This document shows, in pieces, positions 9,601 through 15,574 of a DNA stretch of 64,000 bases (position 1 is the first letter of the stretch; each line of letters starts with the position of its first letter). A model generated the notes under the pieces. That model had not been told where the DNA came from and did not search any database. It was given only the letters and a program-made list of their open reading frames with translations. A program made the translations under genes and the position numbers. Source of the DNA: Nocardioides kribbensis. GTDB lineage: Bacteria > Actinomycetota > Actinomycetes > Propionibacteriales > Nocardioidaceae. Location of the stretch: assembly GCF_015070375.1 (NCBI RefSeq), contig NZ_JADCLL010000005.1, positions 186,001-250,000 on the forward strand, given 5' to 3'.

Positions 9601-10218
9601 CTCGCCGAGCCTGGCCCGCTCCCCTGGCTCGCCGGCATCCTTTCCGAGGCGGCGTCGCACTCGGCATGGGGCCCGTACCTCGCCGCCCGGTCCCGCCGAG
9701 TCTCGTCGCTCGCCGCCGAGGTCGCCGAGGATCCCGTGCTGCCGGAGTGGACGGCGAAGTACGACGACATCCTCACCCCGGAACTCAGGCGCGAACTGGC
9801 CGTCTGGCGAGCAGCCTCCGGCGTACCCGCCGACGAGCGAACGATGGCCGGGCCCGTACCGCACGACGACCGGGAAGTGGCGTACCACCGCAACCTCAAC
9901 GGCCGGATCAACGCCGGCTACGGCGAGGCCGTGAAGGTCTGGGCCGACCGCATCGTTGAGTACGTCGGCAGGCGTGACGAGCAGACCGGAGAGCTTGCGA
10001 AGTACCTCGACCATCTTGCCCGCAAGGGCATCGACGCCGGGCGCCTCCTCCACCTCGCCGCCGCACGGAAGCCGCTGCCGATCGACCACCCGACCGCCGC
10101 GCTGTCCTTCCGGGTCAGGGACCTCGCCACGCCGCGGAGGCAGCGCCGGGCGGTGCCGTCGATCGAGCCCTTCCCGCGTCCGAGCCAGCGTCAGTCCGGC
10201 CCGTCGCTGGGGCTGTAG
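6625..10218 (+). CDS. traA: MobF-family conjugative relaxase-helicase (TraA/TrwC type)
   Basis: This 1197-residue protein would nick DNA at an origin of transfer, stay bound to the 5' end and unwind the strand. The N-terminal TrwC domain starts MTLHKLSAGSGYEYL, with candidate catalytic tyrosines, followed by the metal-binding histidine cluster at DLHTHVAVANKVQ (near nt 7380). The C-terminal half is a TraI/RecD-like helicase: Walker A APAGSGKTT (near nt 8367), Walker B VIDEAGMADT (8590), GDDRQLAAIGAGG (8680) and VHTAQGITTD (9257). ATG 6625 was chosen because family members begin here; GTG 6619 is an in-frame alternative. No coupling protein or type IV secretion gene is in the window, so the element may be mobilisable only or extend upstream. 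Residues about 107-124 come from an inserted repeat-like sequence. Confidence 0.93.
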   Translation: MTLHKLSAGSGYEYLTRQVAALDSTEKGATPLADYYSGKGESPGRWAGSGLVGIDGLETGDVVTANQMKHLFGTGSHPLTGDPLGAAYKTYDNTGVDGFNAEVARRIRVSTSSTTEGGSTTGVPPYDVVARVRSEVARERFVADHGREPNSARELSDALARYSRPRQTAVAGFDLTFSPVKSVSALWAVAPADLARAIEEAHDAAVRDALAFIEREAVFTREGRNGARQVETRGLVATAFTHRDSRAGDPDLHTHVAVANKVQTRSGKWLSIYGTVLHEHVVAASETYNTALERRLVDALGVVFVERSGGARDKRPVREIDGVPADLCERWSERRKAITARQRELAREFKRAHGRPPTPVEAVALAQQANLETREAKHEPRSEAEQRTTWRAEAVEVLGSARSIDDMVSSLPRAAAQRSVTASWIREAAGRVIAEVESRRATWQVWHLRAEAQRQVREVAVPADRVAEVVEWIVEDALGRLSVNLTPDVDPIPEPTGLRRSDGTSVYRHTGRDHYTSRSVLEAEQRIVALAGRYDGLAWSADKVELSVLASGLDGVRLNRGQEVLVSAMATRGARVQLALAPAGSGKTTAMQVLASVWTEGGCSVLGLAPSAAAAAALAEATGMPCETLAKLTHDLAHVPASDLVGSIGPGTLVVIDEAGMADTLTLASVVELAVARGASVRLIGDDRQLAAIGAGGLLRDIAATHGVIRLDELVRFTDRAEGEASLALRDGDRVALGFYLDNDRVHVGDVASCLDDVFEAWSRERAGGRDCTMLAPTRELVRELNLRAQASRGVVGGSVGLADGCSAHRGDVVISRRNDRRLGVSGTDWVKNGDRWIVTDVRADDALMVRHATSRLHATLPAAYVSQHVELGYASTVHTAQGITTDVVHGIVTGTEDRQMLYTMLTRGRVENHAHIVLSDEPTHALPSPTVERAMTAAEVLEGILARDGAAVSATSTQARATSPAAQLQDAVARYADAVALATSQMRANPDLAEPGPLPWLAGILSEAASHSAWGPYLAARSRRVSSLAAEVAEDPVLPEWTAKYDDILTPELRRELAVWRAASGVPADERTMAGPVPHDDREVAYHRNLNGRINAGYGEAVKVWADRIVEYVGRRDEQTGELAKYLDHLARKGIDAGRLLHLAAARKPLPIDHPTAALSFRVRDLATPRRQRRAVPSIEPFPRPSQRQSGPSLGL
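6948..6988. repeat. REP-like short repeat inserted in frame in the relaxase gene
   Basis: The segment begins GGTTTCGACAAGCTC and continues AACCACCG. Twelve of its bases (GCTCAACCACCG, 6959-6970) recur at 6977-6988. From memory, this 23-mer is a widespread interspersed repeat of actinobacterial genomes, usually found between genes. Here it is translated as a low-complexity Ser/Thr/Gly stretch between two conserved parts of the relaxase domain and keeps the frame open. Confidence 0.55.
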
Positions 10219-10256
10219 ATCGGCGAAAGCCTCAACGCGGCAGATACGATAGGCCC

Positions 10257-10586
10257 ATGTCCGAGACAGCAGCGCCTGCCCGAAAGCCGCTCAGCGGCCC
10301 CACGGGCCAGCGTGTGGCCGCCCGTCGTGGTGAGCTGCTCGAGGTGTTGCGCCGCCATGGCGTCACGAACCCCGAGATCTTCGGCAGCGCCGCCCGGGGC
10401 GACGACCGCGAAGACAGCGACGTCGACCTGCTTGTCGACTTCCCGGCCGGGACCGACATCATCGACATCATCGGCATCAAGCGCGAACTGGAAGACGTGC
10501 TCGGTGTGCCCGTCGACTTGGTGCCGCGCAACGGCCTCAAGGAGCGCGTGCGCTCACGCGCCGCGAAGGACTTGCTGCCACTGTGA
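10257..10586 (+). CDS. mntA: MntA-type nucleotidyltransferase antitoxin
   Basis: This 109-residue minimal nucleotidyltransferase is the antitoxin of a HepT/MntA pair. In the characterised system it neutralises HepT by adding AMP groups to a toxin tyrosine. The motif GSAARGDDREDSDVD (residues about 42-56) matches the family consensus GS-x10-D-x-D exactly. A hydrophobic DLLVDFPAG strand follows. It starts 38 bp after the relaxase gene. Its stop overlaps the GTG of the toxin gene (GTGA), so translation is coupled. Confidence 0.92.
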   Translation: MSETAAPARKPLSGPTGQRVAARRGELLEVLRRHGVTNPEIFGSAARGDDREDSDVDLLVDFPAGTDIIDIIGIKRELEDVLGVPVDLVPRNGLKERVRSRAAKDLLPL

Positions 10587-10921
10587 GCCGCCCCGACGCC
10601 GACCGCCTCGATGACATCGCCACGGCCATCACGTCGATCCGCTCCCACCTCCAACATGGCCCGATCTCTGTTGAGATCGTCATGGACGCCGTCGCTATGC
10701 GACTCCTGGAGATCGGCGAAGCGGTGAAGGGACTCAGTCCCGAGCTGACAGCGACGGAGCCCGACATCCAGTGGAGCGACATCGCGGGCATGCGCGACTT
10801 CCTCGCTCACCACTACTTCGCGACGAATCCCGAGATCATCCAGCTCACGATCGACAAGCGCCTGGCGCCTCTCGCGGACGCCGTCGAGCGCTTGAAGGGC
10901 CTCCTGCCGCCGCACGGCTGA
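10583..10921 (+). CDS. hepT: HepT-type RNase toxin (HEPN, DUF86)
   Basis: This 112-residue HEPN-domain protein is the predicted RNase toxin of the pair. The catalytic motif is RDFLAHHY (near nt 10791), which fits R-x4-H-x-Y. In that family the Tyr is the residue AMPylated by MntA. Both the nuclease residues and the modified residue are present, so the module looks intact. It starts at GTG overlapping the antitoxin stop by four bases. The antitoxin-first order and the location on a mobile region fit a plasmid or element stabilisation module. Confidence 0.92.
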   Translation: MSRPDADRLDDIATAITSIRSHLQHGPISVEIVMDAVAMRLLEIGEAVKGLSPELTATEPDIQWSDIAGMRDFLAHHYFATNPEIIQLTIDKRLAPLADAVERLKGLLPPHG

Positions 10922-10925
10922 CGGC

Positions 10926-11714
10926 TCACATCGCCAGGTGCCCGCGCTCGGCCTCCTCCCGCATTGCCTTGATGGCACCGGCTGCGTGACGACGGATCGA
11001 GCGGGAAGACATCCCATGGACTTCCTCCACCAGTTGCGTGACCGACGGCGTCATCAGCCCACCTCGACCGCGCCGGCCCGGTGCGTCGATCTGCTCGGCC
11101 GCGTGCGCCAGGTCGAGCAGAAGGTCGCGATCGCCCTGCGCCAGCTTGCCCGAGTCGATCCCGCGCTGGAGCAGATCGGCCAGGACCTTCCTGCCCGCCA
11201 CCTCGTCGTCCGCGGGTCCGGCCGGGATGGACTCATCGAAGGCGTCGACCAGCACCGTCATCGCCCACGCCTCATCACGACGCTTGGCAAGATCGCCGAC
11301 GCCGAGCTCGGCCATCGACTCCCGGTAGACCCGATCGAGGATCTTCTTCGCGACGTACCTGTCGTCTGCGGGATCGTGTTCGCAGATCTGGACCCAGAGT
11401 TGGCCAGCCACGACCGCGTCGATCTCCTCAGCCAGGCGGCTTATGCGGCCGGCGACTCGCGCGGCACCTGGCATCAGGAGCCACGCGAGCGCGACGTACG
11501 CCCGTCGGTCCCCCTCGGCAATCCTCCGGAGAGCCGCCAGCACTTGGTCGCGTCGGGTCGGCTCGGCGTCCTGCATCCAGCGCGGCAGGTCCTTCAGGTC
11601 GGCGACGTCCGGCAGCTCGTTCGACACCTGCCTCCATTGCGGCCACTCGGCTCGTAGTTCTCGCATATTCGGGGCGTTGATGTCGTCAACGCCCAGGCAC
11701 TTGGCAACGCTCAT
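10926..11714 (-). CDS. Hypothetical protein with a sigma-region-4-like HTH end
   Basis: This 262-residue soluble protein is not firmly identified. ATG 11714 has GGAAGGAG about eight bases upstream; a GTG three bases earlier is less well spaced. The C-terminal segment, SVTQLVEEVHGMSSRSIRRH followed by AAGAIKAMR, reads like the helix-turn-helix of sigma region 4. The middle (YVALAWLLMPGAARVAGRIS) resembles the helical core of sigma-like proteins. Similar proteins occur on actinobacterial mobile elements, as I recall. It converges with hepT (4-bp gap) and is divergent from the XRE gene, sharing its promoter region. A regulator of the element is possible. Confidence 0.6.
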   Translation of the reverse strand: MSVAKCLGVDDINAPNMRELRAEWPQWRQVSNELPDVADLKDLPRWMQDAEPTRRDQVLAALRRIAEGDRRAYVALAWLLMPGAARVAGRISRLAEEIDAVVAGQLWVQICEHDPADDRYVAKKILDRVYRESMAELGVGDLAKRRDEAWAMTVLVDAFDESIPAGPADDEVAGRKVLADLLQRGIDSGKLAQGDRDLLLDLAHAAEQIDAPGRRGRGGLMTPSVTQLVEEVHGMSSRSIRRHAAGAIKAMREEAERGHLAM

Positions 11715-11770
11715 CACGCTGCTCCTTCCTGTCCGCCCCGGGTTGGGTGACAGGTAGGTGTGCGAGTGTC

Positions 11771-11816
11771 CCCAGATCGTGGAATTTAGATCTGGGTAGA
11801 TATGTACGATGCAGGT
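11771..11816 (+). promoter_or_regulatory. Inverted-repeat operator and -10 box of the XRE gene
   Basis: A perfect 8-bp inverted repeat, CCCAGATC (11771-11778) and GATCTGGG (11789-11796), has a 10-bp spacer. It is followed by a -10-like TACGAT (11805-11810), exactly seven bases before the GTG at 11817. The layout fits a leaderless transcript whose promoter is covered by a dimeric HTH repressor, probably the XRE protein. No clear -35 box is seen. The gene on the other strand starts 57 bp away and may share the operator. Confidence 0.65.
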
Positions 11817-12362
11817 GTGACCAACTGGAGACCCCAGCCGAGGACGGTCATCGAGGAGGCGCGTCTCGCGAGCGGACTCGGCCAGGCCGAGCTCGCGGCC
11901 CTCGCTGGCACCTCACAACCAACGCTGTCGGCTTATGAACGGGGCAAGAAGAGCCCGGGCCTCGCCGTCGCGGAGCGAATCGTGAACGTCGCCGGCTGGA
12001 ACATCGCGCTCCAGCCGCGGGTGAGCTTCACCGAGCACCCAGAACCGCCCGGATTCCGATTCCCGTTCACCGTCCCCGACCGGCTGTGGCGCCTGGAAGC
12101 CCCCGCATGCTTCCGCACGATCAAGTTCTTCGACCTCATCGACGACGACAACGACAAGTTCTGGTGGGACCTCTCCATCCGCGCGGACCGCAAGCTCGTC
12201 TACGAGCGACTCCTCACGTACGGCGACGAAGGAAGCCTGCGCCTCTACCTCGACGGCGCGCTGCTGATCGACCTCTGGAACGAGATGGAGGTGCCTGAGC
12301 CGATGCGTAGCCACTGGGCCGCGGTCGTCGAGGCCACGGTTCATGCGCCGATCCCAGTTTGA
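11817..12362 (+). CDS. XRE-family helix-turn-helix regulator
   Basis: This 181-residue protein has an N-terminal Cro/CI-type HTH (EEARLASGLGQAELAALAGT then SQPTLSAYERGKKSP) and a C-terminal domain of unknown role with DDDNDKFWWDLSIRADRKL. The C-terminal part suggests an antitoxin-type regulator. An in-frame ATG at 11802 is the longer alternative, but a -10 box lies between the two codons, so the leaderless GTG at 11817 is preferred. It probably represses its own promoter through the inverted repeat just upstream. The short frame after it looks like the remains of a partner gene. Confidence 0.8.
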   Translation: MTNWRPQPRTVIEEARLASGLGQAELAALAGTSQPTLSAYERGKKSPGLAVAERIVNVAGWNIALQPRVSFTEHPEPPGFRFPFTVPDRLWRLEAPACFRTIKFFDLIDDDNDKFWWDLSIRADRKLVYERLLTYGDEGSLRLYLDGALLIDLWNEMEVPEPMRSHWAAVVEATVHAPIPV

Positions 12363-12435
12363 GCACGAGCTGGTCCGTCGCGACGAGGACACCAGGCGCA
12401 CGGCGTTCGACGTCATCAAGCACGCCAACTCCTGA
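12343..12435 (+). pseudogene. 30-codon remnant of a possible XRE-linked partner gene
   Basis: A short frame starts inside the end of the XRE gene (20-base overlap) and reads MRRSQFEHELVRRDEDT and so on to HANS. The start resembles the opening of nucleotidyltransferase-type proteins often encoded right after such XRE genes (MRR-QFEH, from memory). The remainder is too short for that family. I infer an internal deletion that joined the first codons to the last ones. It may instead be a chance frame. Confidence 0.3.
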
Positions 12436-12513
12436 CCAGCGCAGCCAAACAACCTGATTCGTCGGATGTGCCCACTACCGTTGGCCTGACCCGAGAAGCC
12501 CGAGGAAGTGGCG

Positions 12514-13716
12514 ATGGACAACGAGATTCAGCTCGTCAGCGATGGCGATGGCCTTGCGGTCATCGGCGAGCCGAAGGCTGTCGAGAAGTTCTTGCGCGAC
12601 GAAGGTGTCTGGGCGATGTCCCAGGGCTTTGACCTGCGACGGGTCAAGGCTCTCTTGGGTCTCGGCGCCGATATCGCACAGGCAGCATCTGAGCTTTCCG
12701 CCATTTCCGGGCGCTGGATCAAGCTGACGGAGGAGTCCGCCCGACTCGTCAATGAGCACGGTCTCATGGAGACTGACACGGACGGCGTCAGTCACCTCAT
12801 GATCGGGGTGCCCGGCAGAGTGAAGAGCTGGCTCCAGACTGAGCAAAACATGGGGTCGCTGCTCACCAATCCCGCGGCGCTCTCTGGCGTGGCGGGGGTC
12901 ATGGCACAGATCGCTGGCCAGCAGACGATGGCCGAGATCGTGGCCTACCTCGACAGGATCGATACCAAGGTCGATGAGGTCCTCGGCAAGGTTGACGACA
13001 CTGTCCTGAAGGACATGCGTGGCGCACGCCTTCAGATCAGGCGGGCGATGACGATGCGGGACCGGGAGGGGCGCGTCACGGCCGACGCCTGGTCAGAGGT
13101 GCAGAACGCGTCGGGGAAGCTGGCAGATGTGCAGGGCTACGCACTCCTCCAGCTTGAAGCCATCGCCACAAAGATGGAGAGCCGCAAGAACGTTCGCGGG
13201 ATCGCCGCGGCCGCCGAGGACGTCAAGCCTGAGGTCCTGAAGTGGTTGGCGGTCCTGGCTGACACCTTCCAACTCCAGGAGGCTTTCGACGTGCTGGCAC
13301 TCGACAAGGCGATGGACGAGTCGTCGGAGGTGCTCAACGCGCGGCGGGAGGGCCTCGAAGCCGATCGAGCCGATCGCCTCGAGCTCATCACTGGGCACAC
13401 CGCCGAACTGCTGGGGCGGATGGATACAGCGGTCGGCCGTGCCAACAAGCGGCTGCCGTTGACCCGCGACAAGTCGCTGTTCATCATCAACGCCGGGAAC
13501 AGCGTCGCCGCCGATGTCCACGAATTCCTCGGGCTGCTGGGGGTCGATGCGGACCGCCGAGCATGGGAGCCGCGCCCCTTGGCGCCCGTTGTGGAGTTCG
13601 GGTCGAAGGCGATCCAGCAGAGTAAGGACAAGGGGCCGGCCGTCGTGGGCACAGCCGCCTTTGCAGCAACCGCAGTCGGCCTGGGGAGAAAGTACGGAGG
13701 CGGCAACCAGGCGTAG
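12514..13716 (+). CDS. Hypothetical protein with predicted coiled coil
   Basis: This 400-residue protein is unrecognised. ATG 12514 is preferred over GTG 12508 because the GAGGA at 12502 is better spaced for it. It opens with MDNEIQLVSDGDGLAVIGEP. The part near YLDRIDTKVDEVLGKVDD is heptad-like and probably a short coiled coil. The C-terminus has a weakly hydrophobic Ala/Gly/Val stretch (PAVVGTAAFAATAVGLG), possibly membrane-interacting. No catalytic motif is seen. It is the last gene before the repeat-rich end of the accessory region, so it may be element cargo. Confidence 0.65.
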   Translation: MDNEIQLVSDGDGLAVIGEPKAVEKFLRDEGVWAMSQGFDLRRVKALLGLGADIAQAASELSAISGRWIKLTEESARLVNEHGLMETDTDGVSHLMIGVPGRVKSWLQTEQNMGSLLTNPAALSGVAGVMAQIAGQQTMAEIVAYLDRIDTKVDEVLGKVDDTVLKDMRGARLQIRRAMTMRDREGRVTADAWSEVQNASGKLADVQGYALLQLEAIATKMESRKNVRGIAAAAEDVKPEVLKWLAVLADTFQLQEAFDVLALDKAMDESSEVLNARREGLEADRADRLELITGHTAELLGRMDTAVGRANKRLPLTRDKSLFIINAGNSVAADVHEFLGLLGVDADRRAWEPRPLAPVVEFGSKAIQQSKDKGPAVVGTAAFAATAVGLGRKYGGGNQA

Positions 13717-13750
13717 GGCGGCGTACTGCGTTCGTCGCGACTCCGCCAAA

Positions 13751-13837
13751 TTCCGCAGGGATTCCGCAGGAGATCCGTTCGAGGCCGAAATCGGCCAACG
13801 TTGACCATTGCGCCAGATCAGCGTTTCCGCAGGTCAA
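13751..13837. repeat. Direct and inverted repeats near the possible element end
   Basis: TTCCGCAGG occurs three times (13751, 13762, 13825), the first two 11 bp apart. GGCCGA and TCGGCC form a palindrome at 13783-13796. TTGACC (13801) and GGTCAA (13832) form an inverted pair. Such clusters are typical of integrase or excisionase arm sites or of a regulator. No integrase gene is in the window, so the function is inferred. Confidence 0.4.
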
Positions 13838-13931
13838 ACGGCATTTTCGGGAGATTGCCAACACCGGCCAACAGCCCCTACGGTGTTCGAGCTCTACTAC
13901 GACATCTGAGCCACGTCGTCAGCACCAGGAG

Positions 13932-13965
13932 GGCCCCCGATCCGCACCACTGCGGATCGGGGGCC
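13932..13965. terminator. Strong bidirectional hairpin terminator
   Basis: A perfect 15-bp stem, GGCCCCCGATCCGCA with its complement, closes a CCAC loop and is followed by TTCTC. It ends the accessory region. The short open tail just before it, reading TVFELYYDI and stop (13880-13909), could be the displaced 3' end of a host gene. Confidence 0.8.
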
Positions 13966-14107
13966 TTCTCACGCGCCGACCTGCCTGCCTGACGGCACCG
14001 GTCGCCCCACGCCGACCCCGGGCGAGGTCGACGCCTGCCACGGTCTCGGCACGCGACGGCGGAGCACTCGTCCGGCGCGCGCGAGGCTCGTCGGCGGAGC
14101 AACGGTG

Positions 14108-14467
14108 TCAGGCAGAAGCCACAGCGTTGATGCGGTCCACCACGGCACGGGCATCGTCGACCGTGAGGAAGAGCCGGGTGAACGGCGCTTGCGCACCGAG
14201 CTCCACGACGATGGTCTGCCCCCCAGCGCGGACGTTCCAGTAGCTCTTCTGCCCGTCCTTCAGGAAGGTACCGACCCACTTCGTCCCGGGAAGCGCGAGA
14301 CCCGGGAGGCGCAGTCCCTTGCCCGCATGGGTGGCCTCAGGGTCGTACGTCGCCCCGCGCACCTGATCGGTGGGCACCACGATCCGGCGTCGCAGTCCCC
14401 AGAGCTTGTTCAGCCCGATCGGCTCGACGACCAGACGGCTGCTGTCGAGGGTGAGGTTGTTCTGCAC
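14108..14467 (-). CDS. Small PH-like domain protein, hypothetical
   Basis: This 119-residue protein starts at GTG one base after the stop of the TetR gene, so the two form an operon. The sequence (LVVEPIGLNKLWGLRRRIVV, later TKWVGTFLKDG and TIVVELGAQAPFTRLFLTV) has the alternating beta-strand pattern and C-terminal helix of bacterial PH-like proteins. There is no signal peptide. The function is unknown; regulation by the neighbouring TetR protein is likely. Confidence 0.6.
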   Translation of the reverse strand: MQNNLTLDSSRLVVEPIGLNKLWGLRRRIVVPTDQVRGATYDPEATHAGKGLRLPGLALPGTKWVGTFLKDGQKSYWNVRAGGQTIVVELGAQAPFTRLFLTVDDARAVVDRINAVASA

Positions 14468-14468
14468 G

Positions 14469-14837
14469 TCAGTCCTCCGATGGGTGGATGAGGGCCCGGG
14501 CGAGGAGTCTCGCGCCCAGGTCGTGGGCAGTGACGCCGCGTCGGTCCAGCTGGTCCGCGAGCAGGCCACGGACCTCGGGATCCCGAGGAGCGAGCTCGAG
14601 CAGCGCGACGAGCACGAGGTCCATGGCCACGTCGCCGCTCCGGTCCGTGACGACGTGGCGCAGGCAGGCGAGGAAGAGTCCGCGCTTGCTGCCGAAAGCC
14701 TGGTAGAGGCTGCCGCGGTGGAGTCCGGTGGCCGTGACGAGCTCCCCGACCGACGTCCCCTCGTAGCCAGCGACCAGAAAGGCGTGGGTGGCCCGTTGCA
14801 CCACGTCGGCCTCGTTGAAGAGGCGGTTGCGTCCCAC
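14469..14837 (-). CDS. Short TetR-family regulator
   Basis: The 122-residue product has a typical TetR N-terminal HTH (GTSVGELVTATGLHRGSLYQ then AFGSKRGLF), but its ligand domain is much shorter than the usual 190-220 residues in total. The frame stays open to a clear stop, so this may be a natural short form or a shortened gene. It starts at GTG. A TATCGT six bases upstream could be the -10 of a leaderless transcript. Repeated ACCGAT/CGATCGGT sequence around 14848-14866 may be its operator. Confidence 0.8.
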   Translation of the reverse strand: MGRNRLFNEADVVQRATHAFLVAGYEGTSVGELVTATGLHRGSLYQAFGSKRGLFLACLRHVVTDRSGDVAMDLVLVALLELAPRDPEVRGLLADQLDRRGVTAHDLGARLLARALIHPSED

Positions 14838-14917
14838 ACCGCCACGATACCGATTGATGACCGATCGTTCCACAATTCCCGTGGTGGGCGACCTAGCCGC
14901 AGCCGGGCGCGCCGGGC

Positions 14918-15574
14918 TCAGTCCCGGACCCGACCGGTCTCGTGGGCCCACAGGGCGAGCTCGACGCGGTTGCGGGCGCCGAGCTTGGCCATGAGGCTGC
15001 CGAGATGGGTCTTCACGGTGCTGAGGCTGATGTGGAGCTCGCGGGCGATCTCGGCGTTGGTGCGCCCCCGGGCGACGGTGAGCAGCACCTCCTCCTCGCG
15101 CTCGGTGAGCGCGTCGAGCGGCTGGGCGGGAGGCGCCGTGCGGCCCGTGCCGGCGAAGGTCGCCAGCAGCCGGCGGGTGATGCTGGGCGAGATGAGGGCG
15201 TCGCCGCGGGTGGCGGCGCGCACGGCCTCGCCGAGCAGCTCGGGTCCGGCGTCCTTGAGCAGGAAGCCGGAGGCGCCGGCCGCCAGCGCGCCGTGCACGT
15301 ACTCGTCGAGGTCGAAGGTGGTGATGACGACCACCGCGACCGGGTCCTCGACACCCGGTCCGGCCAGCAGCCGGGTCGCCTCGACCCCGTCGAGCACGGG
15401 CATCCTGATGTCCATCAGGCACACGTCGGGGCGCAGCTCGCGGGCCAGCCGTACGGCCTCCTGACCGTCGCGCGCCTCCCCCACGACCTCGATGCCCTCC
15501 AGCGTGCCGAGGATCAGGCGCAGTCCGGTGCGCACGAGGTCCTGGTCGTCGGCGACCAGCACGCGGATGCTCAC
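14918..15574 (-). CDS. NarL/LuxR-type response regulator
   Basis: This 218-residue regulator has a receiver domain (VLVADDQDLVR; phospho-acceptor Asp in VCLMDIRMPVLDG; Lys in FLLKDAGP) and a LuxR-type HTH (LTEREEEVLLTVARGRTNAE then IARELHISLSTVKTHL). It starts at GTG overlapping the stop of the kinase gene (GTGA), so the pair is translationally coupled. Its likely target is the divergent ABC exporter operon starting at 16967. Confidence 0.93.
   Translation of the reverse strand: MSIRVLVADDQDLVRTGLRLILGTLEGIEVVGEARDGQEAVRLARELRPDVCLMDIRMPVLDGVEATRLLAGPGVEDPVAVVVITTFDLDEYVHGALAAGASGFLLKDAGPELLGEAVRAATRGDALISPSITRRLLATFAGTGRTAPPAQPLDALTEREEEVLLTVARGRTNAEIARELHISLSTVKTHLGSLMAKLGARNRVELALWAHETGRVRD

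Noticed and set aside
13880-13909. tRNA 3' end as integration site
   Set aside because: GTTCGAGC resembles a T-loop, but no acceptor stem or CCA follows and the surrounding sequence does not fold as a tRNA.
1-13965. Prophage
   Set aside because: No capsid, tail, terminase or lysis genes. The relaxase and toxin-antitoxin genes point to a conjugative or mobilisable element instead.
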